From Emticicia oligotrophica DSM 17448 (GTDB lineage: Bacteria; Bacteroidota; Bacteroidia; Cytophagales; Spirosomataceae), in contig NC_018748.1 of NCBI RefSeq assembly GCF_000263195.1, forward strand, positions 124,001 to 188,000: 64,000 bases of DNA, in the 5' to 3' direction. The notes beneath the pieces are model-generated. The model did not search any database. It was given only the letters and a program-made list of their open reading frames with translations, and was not told the origin of the DNA. Positions 20,113 to 27,393 of the stretch are shown in pieces. Position 1 is the first letter of the stretch, and every line of letters starts with the position of its first letter. A program made the position numbers and the translations under genes.

Positions 20113-20325
20113 TAATTTTAATCGTTTAATGTAAAATAAGGTCTGGACAAGTAGTTTTTCGACTACTGTCTGGTTTCATTTGGTGATGATTTTATCAGCA
20201 TTAAACTCCGACCAGCTTGGTGGCAGCCTCGCTGGTCTTTGTTTTTTTATGCTATCAACAAATAATTTTCTGCGGTTTAAAGTCTATCATTTTTAACATG
20301 TATCATGTTTTTTAATTTGATGACA
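20113..20325 (-). promoter_or_regulatory. Long structured leader of the TonB-dependent receptor mRNA
   Basis: About 205 nt separate the inferred transcription start from the ATG. Two hairpins stand out: GACCAGC/GCTGGTC (20210-20237, 14-nt loop) and a stem formed by GACAGTAGT with ACTACTTGTC around a CGAAAA loop (about 20145-20170). It does not match the SAM-I, SAM-II, cobalamin, TPP or FMN consensus that I know. It may be a cis-regulatory RNA or an attenuator coupled to the short frame at 20126-20179. Confidence 0.4.
20126..20179 (-). CDS. Possible 17-aa leader peptide upstream of the TonB receptor
   Basis: An ATG-initiated short frame encodes MKPDSSRKTTCPDLILH and stops 13 nt before the receptor ATG. 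Its middle part overlaps the second leader hairpin. A Cys codon lies mid-frame, which would suit translation-coupled sensing of cysteine supply. A frame this short can occur by chance, and no clear ribosome binding site is visible, so the call is tentative. Confidence 0.25.
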   Translation of the reverse strand: MKPDSSRKTTCPDLILH

Positions 20326-20355
20326 CAAATATACAAAATCCATATACTCTACCAA
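20326..20355 (-). promoter_or_regulatory. Promoter of the TonB-dependent receptor gene
   Basis: On the minus strand it reads TTG-N19-TATATTTG, an exact match to the Bacteroidetes -33/-7 arrangement (TTG, 19 nt, TAnnTTTG). The -7 box is at 20326-20333 and the TTG at 20353-20355. Confidence 0.7.
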
Positions 20356-20366
20356 TTTTATAGAGT
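20346..20366. promoter_or_regulatory. Inverted repeat overlapping the -33 box (candidate operator)
   Basis: ACTCTA-N9-TAGAGT is a perfect 6-bp inverted repeat that covers the -33 TTG of the receptor promoter, a position suited to repression. Its core resembles the CTAT-N7-ATAG site in front of metY. One of the two Rrf2 proteins is the obvious candidate binder. Confidence 0.5.
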
Positions 20367-20563
20367 TATATTTTATAAAATTCATTATTAAATACAAGAT
20401 TTTATTAGAAAAGGGAAAAAGTAGATAATGATTCTTGCTATTGATGTCATAACTTAATAAAAATGTATTATCTATACTATTTAGCAGGATTTCATGAAGT
20501 TAGTTAGATATTCTAATCAAAATGACATTTATTTGATAGATTATCTAATGAATTTTCAAAAAT
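20367..20563. other. Spacer between the receptor promoter and methylmalonyl-CoA epimerase
   Basis: This is the mce-proximal part of the 451-nt intergenic region 20113-20563. It is AT-rich, holds no ORF, and shows no clear -33/-7 pair for the rightward gene. Confidence 0.4.
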
Positions 20564-20965
20564 ATGCTGACAAACGTAGAACATATAGGAATTGCAGTGA
20601 AAGACATTGCATCTTCAAATGAATTATTCACAAAACTGTTCAATATTCCCCACTACAAATCTGAAAGTGTAGAAAGTGAGGGAGTAAATACTTCTTTCTT
20701 CAAAATCAATGAAACTAAAATTGAATTGTTAGAAGCCACAAATCCAGAAAGTGCAATAGCTAAATTTATTGAGAAAAAAGGTGAAGGTATTCATCACATT
20801 GCTTTTGAAGTAGATGATATTTTGGCGGAAATGGAAAGACTAAAAGCGGAGGGTTTTACTTTATTAAATGAAGTACCCAAAAAAGGTGCTGATAATAAAT
20901 TAGTCTGTTTCTTACACCCAAAAGGAACAAATGGGGTATTAATTGAATTATGTCAAGAAATATGA
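20564..20965 (+). CDS. mce: Methylmalonyl-CoA epimerase
   Basis: The 133-residue VOC-fold enzyme interconverts (R)- and (S)-methylmalonyl-CoA, feeding propionate, odd-chain and branched-chain catabolism or the succinate-propionate route. It has the two VOC modules: NVEHIGIAVKDI at the N-terminus with metal ligand H7, EGIHHIAFEVDDI with H77/H78, and a C-terminal GVLIELCQ with E128. The methylmalonyl-CoA mutase genes are not in this window. The stop codon lies inside a 15-bp perfect hairpin (20954-20988). Confidence 0.93.
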   Translation: MLTNVEHIGIAVKDIASSNELFTKLFNIPHYKSESVESEGVNTSFFKINETKIELLEATNPESAIAKFIEKKGEGIHHIAFEVDDILAEMERLKAEGFTLLNEVPKKGADNKLVCFLHPKGTNGVLIELCQEI

Positions 20966-20988
20966 GATATAGAATCTCATATTTCTTG
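20954..20988. terminator. Perfect 15-bp hairpin spanning the mce stop codon
   Basis: The stem CAAGAAATATGAGAT (20954-20968) pairs perfectly with 20974-20988 around a 5-nt loop. The mce TGA (20963-20965) is inside the left arm. It sits between two convergent genes and probably limits read-through in both directions, although no long U-run follows. Confidence 0.65.
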
Positions 20989-21000
20989 TATAACATCTGC

Positions 21001-21618
21001 TTAAATCGCTCCTTTGACAAAATCTAAAATTCCAGCAAGTTGATTCCTTACTGCTGGTTCTGCTACTTTAGCGGTCATTCCACCTTTACTAAGAGTAGCA
21101 ATACCAGAAATTGCAGTATTGAGAAATCCACCTAATTTTTTTTGAGAATCTGTTCCTAAAACTGATAAACCAGTTTTCATTAAACCTAAGTTTTTGGTTA
21201 GACCACTGGTATTTCCAAGCAAACTTGAACCTCCTAAGGCACTTTCAATCCTCTTTGCGGCTAAGAGCATTTTTACGGTATTAACCACTTTTTTAAGCAT
21301 ATCCCCTTTCAATAAACCACTCTTCACCAAGGGAGTCAATTTCTGTAAAGCACTAACTTGCCCAATTAATTTATCTTTAAAATTACCCGTATATCCTTTA
21401 GTCTCTTTTTCAACGGCGGCCGTACTTGCGGTCAATGCACTGAAAAGGGCATTTTTATCTCCAGTAACTTCCGCTTCGAGGGCTTTATCCAGTAAAATTT
21501 CAGGGGTGGTTGTCTCTTCTTGAATAAAATTTACTTTGAGATGATAGGCTACACTTTCATTCATAACCCCAACATTCAACATAGCTACCGAAATAGCCAG
21601 TAATACATTCTTTTTCAT
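21001..21618 (-). CDS. Secreted protein of unknown function
   Basis: I do not recognise this 205-residue protein. It has a signal peptide (1-23, MKKNVLLAISVAMLNVGVMNESVA) and a helical, Leu/Lys/Gly-rich mature part with alternating amphipathic helices. Examples are PEILLDKALEAEVTGDKNALF, FKDKLIGQVSALQKLTPLV and KVVNTVKMLLAAKR, and it ends in ILDFVKGAI. There are no cysteines. It could be a small periplasmic helical bundle. No operon partner is visible. Confidence 0.7.
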   Translation of the reverse strand: MKKNVLLAISVAMLNVGVMNESVAYHLKVNFIQEETTTPEILLDKALEAEVTGDKNALFSALTASTAAVEKETKGYTGNFKDKLIGQVSALQKLTPLVKSGLLKGDMLKKVVNTVKMLLAAKRIESALGGSSLLGNTSGLTKNLGLMKTGLSVLGTDSQKKLGGFLNTAISGIATLSKGGMTAKVAEPAVRNQLAGILDFVKGAI

Positions 21619-21745
21619 TTGTAAAATATTTTAGTTTTTACGTTGGACGAGAGAAACAGAAAATAGCCACAATTTTTTAATTAAGAAATTAGCCTATTTT
21701 TCAAAAAAGGGTAATTCGTACATGAATTCACAATCAGATTAAACA

Positions 21746-21778
21746 AAAAAAATCGGACTTTAGGGGTCCGATTTTTTT
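21746..21778 (-). terminator. Terminator of pheT
   Basis: ATCGGAC pairs with GTCCGAT around a TTTAGGG loop, flanked by an A-run on one side and a T-run on the other, so it works in both directions. On the minus strand it ends the pheT transcript 57 nt after its stop. Confidence 0.85.
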
Positions 21779-21834
21779 ATTAAACTTCTGAAATGAGCTT
21801 CAATAGCCAATATCTCAAAGTCAACTATAAAATT

Positions 21835-24267
21835 TTATTTTCTAATTACTGCACCTAACTCTTTTTCGTAGGCAGTAATTAATCTTTGCATCGTTTTGTC
21901 AATCACTTCATCTGTCAAAGTTTTCTCTTTATCAATTAAGGTAAAACTAACTGAGTAAGATTTTTTACCCTCTCCAAGTTTTTCACCTGCATAGACATCA
22001 AAAACATTTACACTTTGTAATAATGCTTTTTCGGTTTTGTTAGCAATGGCAATCACCTGCTCAAACTTCACTTCGGCATCAATTACTAAAGAAAGGTCAC
22101 GGCGTACTTCTGGGAATTTAGGAATTTCAACAAAAGCAACTTTACCTGAATATTGTTTCAATAAGTATTCCCAATCGAAATCGGCATAGAAAACGGCCTG
22201 TTTAACATCTGCTAATTTTGCCAATTGAGGTTTTACTAAGCCTAAACTTACAATAGGTTTCTTATTAACAAGGTATGTTAAACCATATTGAAATACGGCC
22301 GAATCTGCTTCTTGTGTATCAAATTTCGTTACTTTCATGGCCTTTAATACTTTCTGCACAACCAATGCCAAATCATGAAAAGTAAGTGGTGTATTAGGGC
22401 TTGTCCAAGATTCATTTTGGCGATTCCCCGTCATCCAAATGCCTAAATGTTTGTTTTCTTTGTATTTATCTTCTTTCTTGAAATAGCTACGACCAAATTC
22501 AAATAATTTTAAATCTTTTTGACGACGATTGATATTATATGCAACCGACTCCATTCCAGTAAGTAATAGACTTTGGCGTAAAACCGAAAGTTCTTCACTC
22601 AAAGGATTTAACAATTTCACCTCATCGCCTTTAGCAATAGCCGTTAAGGCTTCATTGTAAGATGGACGAGTAATTGAAAGCGTTTGAATTTCATTGAAAC
22701 CATTGGCAGCCAACAAATCAATCAAACGAAATTGCAATTTATCGGCATCTTTTTCAGCAAAGGCCGATAAAAAATCTGTTTGAAGATTTTCAGAAAGCTC
22801 AATATTATCAAAGCCGTAAATACGTAAAATTTCCTCAATTACATCGGCTTCACGAGTTACATCTACACGGTAAGGAGGTACACTCACTTGCATTTCGTTA
22901 CCGTTATCGCTTACTACCTCGATATCAAGGCTATTCAAGATTTTACGAATCAATCTATCATCTAAATTCTTGCCTATCAAGCGATTAATATTTTTATGCT
23001 TAACGGTAAATTCAAAATTACCAATCGGATTTGGGTAAACATCTTGCATACCCGAAAGGATTTCTCCACCCGCTACTTCTTGAATCAATACCGCCGCTAA
23101 ACGGATTGCATAAGGAGGCATATTTGGGTCTGTTCCACGCTCATAACGGAATGAAGCATCGGTTTTTAAGCCGTGGAAAGTAGCAGTACGACGAACCCAA
23201 ACTGGATTAAAATAAGCTACTTCTAAAAATACATTTTGTGTTTCGTTTTTGATTCCCGACTTCTGTCCACCAAAAACACCAGCAATCGCCATTGGTTCTT
23301 CAGCATTACAAACCATAAGGTCGTTGCCCGAAAGTGTACGTTCTACCCCATCAAGGGTTGTAAACTTTGTACCTTTTTCTGGTACTCTCACTACAATCTT
23401 ATGACCTTTTACTTCATCGGCATCAAAAGCGTGCATTGGCTGCCCAAGTGTATGGCAGATATAATTTGTAATATCAACAATATTATTAATTGGATTTAAA
23501 CCAATGGCCAAAAGAGCATTTTTAAGCCAAGAAGGTGATTCTTGTACTTTCACTCCTCTAATTTCTAGACCACAGAAACGTGGACAAGCCTCATTATTTT
23601 CAATAGAAATCTCAAAATCAGTTGTCTGTGAAACTGGATTGAAATTTTCAACTGAAGGCATTTTTATTTCACGACCTAAAACCGCACGGAGGTCACGTGC
23701 AACACCTAAATGGGAAGCAGCATCAGCACGGTTTGGTGTAAGACCAATTTCAATTTGATAATCAGATTCAAATGATTTTCCAACAGATTTGAAGTACTCA
23801 ATCGCTGGAGTACCATTGGGTAAATTAGTATCCAAGACCATAATTCCCTCATGCGAGTTTCCTATGCCGAGTTCATCTTCTGCACAAATCATACCTTCAG
23901 ATGGATGACCATAAACCTTACGTTTTTCAATAACAAACGATTTCCCGTCAGCAAAATAAATAGTCGTACCAAGTGTAGCAACAATTACTTTTTGTCCTGC
24001 TCTAACATTTGACGCACCACATACGATAGTTGAAGGGGTTTCGGCACCGATACCCACAGTCGTAAGGCTTAGTTGCTTGTCTTTTACCATAAAAGGCTCG
24101 CAAGTAAGTACCTCACCTACTACAAAACCTTTCAAACCACCCTTAATCGACTCAATTTCTTCGATACCTTCTACTTCCAAACCCGTAGAGGTTAGTAATT
24201 TTCCAATTTCCTCGGCCGATTCCTGAATATCAATCAAGCCCTTTAACCAATTGTACGAAATTTTCAT
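21835..24267 (-). CDS. pheT: Phenylalanyl-tRNA synthetase beta subunit
   Basis: This beta chain of the alpha2-beta2 PheRS charges tRNA-Phe. The 810-residue protein has the N-terminal tRNA-binding (EMAP-like) domain (about 40-150), B3/B4 editing domain (about 215-385, with KTDASFRYERGTDP), B5 domain (about 405-475) and the C-terminal FDX-ACB domain (about 717-810, FPEVRRDLSLVID and GKKSYSVSFTLID). pheS is not adjacent, which is usual in Bacteroidetes. A possible -7 box (minus strand TACCTTTG) is at 24318-24325. Confidence 0.97.
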   Translation of the reverse strand: MKISYNWLKGLIDIQESAEEIGKLLTSTGLEVEGIEEIESIKGGLKGFVVGEVLTCEPFMVKDKQLSLTTVGIGAETPSTIVCGASNVRAGQKVIVATLGTTIYFADGKSFVIEKRKVYGHPSEGMICAEDELGIGNSHEGIMVLDTNLPNGTPAIEYFKSVGKSFESDYQIEIGLTPNRADAASHLGVARDLRAVLGREIKMPSVENFNPVSQTTDFEISIENNEACPRFCGLEIRGVKVQESPSWLKNALLAIGLNPINNIVDITNYICHTLGQPMHAFDADEVKGHKIVVRVPEKGTKFTTLDGVERTLSGNDLMVCNAEEPMAIAGVFGGQKSGIKNETQNVFLEVAYFNPVWVRRTATFHGLKTDASFRYERGTDPNMPPYAIRLAAVLIQEVAGGEILSGMQDVYPNPIGNFEFTVKHKNINRLIGKNLDDRLIRKILNSLDIEVVSDNGNEMQVSVPPYRVDVTREADVIEEILRIYGFDNIELSENLQTDFLSAFAEKDADKLQFRLIDLLAANGFNEIQTLSITRPSYNEALTAIAKGDEVKLLNPLSEELSVLRQSLLLTGMESVAYNINRRQKDLKLFEFGRSYFKKEDKYKENKHLGIWMTGNRQNESWTSPNTPLTFHDLALVVQKVLKAMKVTKFDTQEADSAVFQYGLTYLVNKKPIVSLGLVKPQLAKLADVKQAVFYADFDWEYLLKQYSGKVAFVEIPKFPEVRRDLSLVIDAEVKFEQVIAIANKTEKALLQSVNVFDVYAGEKLGEGKKSYSVSFTLIDKEKTLTDEVIDKTMQRLITAYEKELGAVIRK

Positions 24268-24317
24268 TTATATGCTGTAAGTTATTATCAATCTTTTTCG
24301 GCTTCCGAAATTTTGTG

Positions 24318-24325
24318 CAAAGGTA
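24318..24325 (-). promoter_or_regulatory. Candidate -7 element of pheT
   Basis: On the minus strand this reads TACCTTTG, matching TAnnTTTG, 50 nt before the pheT ATG. I find no TTG at the right -33 distance. Confidence 0.4.
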
Positions 24326-24856
24326 ATGTTTTTTGGGCATTTCTCCATACCTGCCCAAACGCATCCATTTGATAACTTTATTATTTTTTCTTAATTAATG
24401 GCATTGGGTTTGTTAGGTATAAGGAATCATTAGACAATTCTATAAATAATAACAAATACTAGCAGAAATCATTTAATGTATCCGCTAGGTAAAATTATTT
24501 ATAAATCTTACTAATTGGCACATATTTAGCTAAAGTTAGAGATAAGTGCAATTAATAAAAATGTTTTCCTAATAACCATTTATAACATTTGATTTACTGT
24601 ATAAACAACAACTTTAGTAGAAATCTGTAAGTGAAGTGAACCTTCACGTACTTTTAGAAAATATTTTTTTCTATCACTTTAGAGCGTTTTACTTTGATTT
24701 AATAAGACTTAAAAATTAAAGAAAGAAGCCAAATTTATTAAAAGTTTAGGGCAATAAGGGAGTTTCAACTAAATAGGTAATTAGTAGTCAAAAGAATAAA
24801 AAAGTTAAATTTTTTTAAATTGATTAGAGTAGATAAATTACAGTTAAAGTATGCAG
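24326..24856 (+). other. Non-coding spacer, possibly hosting a small RNA
   Basis: Between the pheT start (24267) and the GMC oxidoreductase stop (24906) lie 638 nt with no credible ORF. The spacer ends in a plus-strand terminator (24857-24887) that no annotated plus-strand gene would use. A second small hairpin (GTGAAG/CTTCAC) lies near 24632-24648. This is compatible with an unrecognised plus-strand sRNA, but I find no clean promoter for one. Confidence 0.3.
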
Positions 24857-24887
24857 CGGAGTATCATTGTTTGATACTCCGTTTTTT
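24857..24887 (+). terminator. Plus-strand rho-independent terminator without a known gene
   Basis: CGGAGTATCA pairs perfectly with TGATACTCCG around a TTGTT loop, followed by TTTTTT. The polarity is plus strand. The nearest gene on the minus strand ends 19 nt away and might use the hairpin, but the minus side lacks a U-run. Confidence 0.7.
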
Positions 24888-24905
24888 AATGTAGTTAATT
24901 TAAAA

Positions 24906-26507
24906 TCACCCTAATATCATATCCGCTCCCTTCTCTGCAATCATATATACAGGTGCATTTGTATTTCCAGAAACGATGGTAGGCATAATCGAGGCATCAA
25001 TAACCCTCAAACCCTCAATGCCACGCACCCTTAATTCATCATCAACAACTGCCATTTCATCATTACCCATCTTACAAGTACCAACAGGGTGATAAACTGT
25101 TTCAAGTTGTTTTTTTAAGTGAAGCATAATTGAGTCATCTGAACTTACATCTGGAGGTGTAATCATTTTTTTACGGTAAACATCAAAGGCTGGTGCTTGA
25201 ATTACTTCAATGGCTTTCTTTGCTGCTTTAAGTAATGTAACTTGGTCTTGTTCTTCTGATAAAAAATTAGGTTGTATGATAGGTGCTCCATACAAATCCT
25301 CATTGTTTAGCTTTACATATCCTCTACTTTCAGGACGTAATAAAGTAGGTAGTATCGAAAAACCATCAATGTGTGGAAATGTATTCAAATCATAAAAATC
25401 ATAATTATAGTCATCGCCTAATTGTAAAGAAGCAAAATGAAATTGATAATTCACACGCTCAGGACTGTCATCGGTCATCCAAAAAGCAGCAGATTCCAAT
25501 GGACTTATTGTAAACACTCCCTTTTTGGAAATAATATATTTACCCAAACCTATTAATTGGTTTAATGGCGTTAGATGATGATTTTGTCCTAACTGTTGTT
25601 TTGAAATTGCACTAACTCCGGAAAAAAGATGGTCTTGAAGGTTTTTTCCTACACCTGCTAAATTTTTCTTGCATTCAATATTACTTTTTTTCAATTCATC
25701 AGCTTCACCCACTCCAGAAAGCATCAGGATTTGAGGAGAAGCAAATGCACCCGCAGACAAAATTACTTCTTTATTGACAAACGCCTTTTCAGTGGTATGT
25801 TTTGAAGTAAAATACTCTACTCCTACTGCTTTGTCATTTTCAATTAAGATTTTCTTCACTGGACAATTTGTTTGTACAGTTAAATTTTTACGATATTTCA
25901 CTGGCTTTAAAAAAGCACTGGCAGCACTATATCGTTTGGCATTTTTGATTGTAAATTGTAATCGGCTTGCACCTGCCTGTTCAGCACCATTGTAGTCATT
26001 ATTTCTCTTGATTCCACTTTCATCACAAGCTTCAACGAAAGCATCAGAAAAAGGGGTATCAAATCTGTTGGCAAATGTTACATTCAGTAAACCACCCTGG
26101 CCATGATATTCGTTTGAAATTTGTTCGTTATGCTCGGATTTTATAAAATAAGGCAGTACATCTTCATAACTCCATCCCTTATTACCAAGTTTTGCCCAAT
26201 CATTATAATCTTCTTTATTACCTCTAACATAAGCCATAGCATTGGTCGAGCTACTACCACCCAGTGTTTTGCCACGTGGTAGATATATTCTTCGCCCTAA
26301 TACATGCTCTTGTGGCTCTGTGCTAAAACCCCAATCAACTTCTGTTTTAAATAATTTTGCGTAGCCCGCTGGAATATGTATTTCCATTTTCTTATCTGGC
26401 CCCCCAGCTTCGATTAATAATACCTTATTCGAAGGATTTTCTGAAAGTCGGTTAGCTAAAACACAGCCAGCAGAACCAGCTCCAATTATAATGAAGTCGT
26501 AACGCAT
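24906..26507 (-). CDS. GMC oxidoreductase, choline dehydrogenase-like
   Basis: This 533-residue FAD enzyme matches the alcohol/choline dehydrogenase branch of the GMC family. It has the N-terminal FAD motif IIGAGSAGC (G9, G11, G14), PROSITE-like signature 1 LPRGKTLGGSSSTNAMAYVRG, signature 2 GAFASPQILMLSGVG and the C-terminal YHPVGTCKMG catalytic histidine region, followed by DASIMPTIVSGNTNAPVYMIAEKG. Length and motifs resemble BetA, but no betB or transporter lies nearby, so the substrate may be another primary alcohol. It differs clearly from the GMC enzyme at 11941-13656. Confidence 0.9.
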   Translation of the reverse strand: MRYDFIIIGAGSAGCVLANRLSENPSNKVLLIEAGGPDKKMEIHIPAGYAKLFKTEVDWGFSTEPQEHVLGRRIYLPRGKTLGGSSSTNAMAYVRGNKEDYNDWAKLGNKGWSYEDVLPYFIKSEHNEQISNEYHGQGGLLNVTFANRFDTPFSDAFVEACDESGIKRNNDYNGAEQAGASRLQFTIKNAKRYSAASAFLKPVKYRKNLTVQTNCPVKKILIENDKAVGVEYFTSKHTTEKAFVNKEVILSAGAFASPQILMLSGVGEADELKKSNIECKKNLAGVGKNLQDHLFSGVSAISKQQLGQNHHLTPLNQLIGLGKYIISKKGVFTISPLESAAFWMTDDSPERVNYQFHFASLQLGDDYNYDFYDLNTFPHIDGFSILPTLLRPESRGYVKLNNEDLYGAPIIQPNFLSEEQDQVTLLKAAKKAIEVIQAPAFDVYRKKMITPPDVSSDDSIMLHLKKQLETVYHPVGTCKMGNDEMAVVDDELRVRGIEGLRVIDASIMPTIVSGNTNAPVYMIAEKGADMILG

Positions 26508-26623
26508 AGTTGAATAGGTTGATGTTTGTTTATAGTTAGGTTGAAATTTAGTGAAAGATATGAATATTTTTTAATCAAAACTATATTAAAATATCTTTCA
26601 CTAAAGTTAATCATTGTTGAAAA

Positions 26624-27268
26624 CTATGGTGAAAGTCGTTCGATTTTCCAGTTCTCAGCATCTTTCGTAAATAAAATCCTATCATGTAAACGATTGGCTC
26701 TTCCTTGCCAAAATTCAATCCTTTCAGGAATGACACAATAACCGCCCCAATGAGCTGGTCTTGGAATTACTTCTAAATCTTTAAACTTAGTTTCCAGTTC
26801 AGCTAAACGGTTTTCTAAAACTTCTCTGCTAGTAATAACCGAACTTTGATCAGATACCCAAGCACCTATTTGGCTACCCCTCGGCCGTGAATGAAAGTAA
26901 GCATCTGATTCTGCTTCACTTACTTTTTCTATACTTCCTTCAATTCTAACTTGTCGCTCAAGTTCTCCCCAAAGAAATGTAAGAGACACAAAAGGTACTT
27001 CTGCTATTTGATTTCCCTTGTTACTTCTATAATTAGTATAAAATGTAAATCCATTTTGGTCAAAGCCTTTTAATAATACAACTCTACCGTGTGCTCTACC
27101 TCCCGAAATGGTCGATAAGGTCATGGCATTAGGCTCTAAAATTTGAGCATTCAATGCTTCTTCAAACCATTTACCAAATTGCTCGTATGGATTTGTTAAA
27201 ACATTTTCCTCTAACAGTTCGTTTCGTGTGTAAGATTGCCTTAAAGCGGCTATATGTGTTTTATTCAT
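26624..27268 (-). CDS. pdxH: Pyridoxamine/pyridoxine 5'-phosphate oxidase
   Basis: This FMN enzyme oxidises PNP and PMP to pyridoxal 5'-phosphate, the last step of B6 synthesis and salvage. The 214-residue protein shows the family blocks: AMTLSTISGGRAHGRVVLLKG, FTFYTNYRSNKGNQI, the VSLTFLWGELERQVRIEG strand pair, SRPRGSQIGAW and the C-terminal RPAHWGGYCVIPERIEFWQG with RLHDR near the end (FMN and PLP contacts). It is a standalone gene. Confidence 0.96.
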   Translation of the reverse strand: MNKTHIAALRQSYTRNELLEENVLTNPYEQFGKWFEEALNAQILEPNAMTLSTISGGRAHGRVVLLKGFDQNGFTFYTNYRSNKGNQIAEVPFVSLTFLWGELERQVRIEGSIEKVSEAESDAYFHSRPRGSQIGAWVSDQSSVITSREVLENRLAELETKFKDLEVIPRPAHWGGYCVIPERIEFWQGRANRLHDRILFTKDAENWKIERLSP

Positions 27269-27351
27269 TTGATTTGCAACGTTTTTATATTTTTTTTCGT
27301 ATATAACAGTATAAGGATAAAGAAGTTTTTAAAACCTAAAACAATTCTTAT

Positions 27352-27359
27352 TACATTTG
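27352..27359 (+). promoter_or_regulatory. Candidate -7 element of the DUF349 gene
   Basis: TACATTTG matches TAnnTTTG and lies 34 nt before the ATG. No clear -33 TTG is present. Confidence 0.4.
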
Positions 27360-27393
27360 CAAATCTAATGAGAACTTTTCAGAACATTTAGAA

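Noticed and set aside
20113-20325. SAM-I, SAM-II, cobalamin or TPP riboswitch in the TonB receptor leader
   Set aside because: I tried the consensus cores that I know and found no match beyond short coincidental words; only hairpins and a short frame remain.
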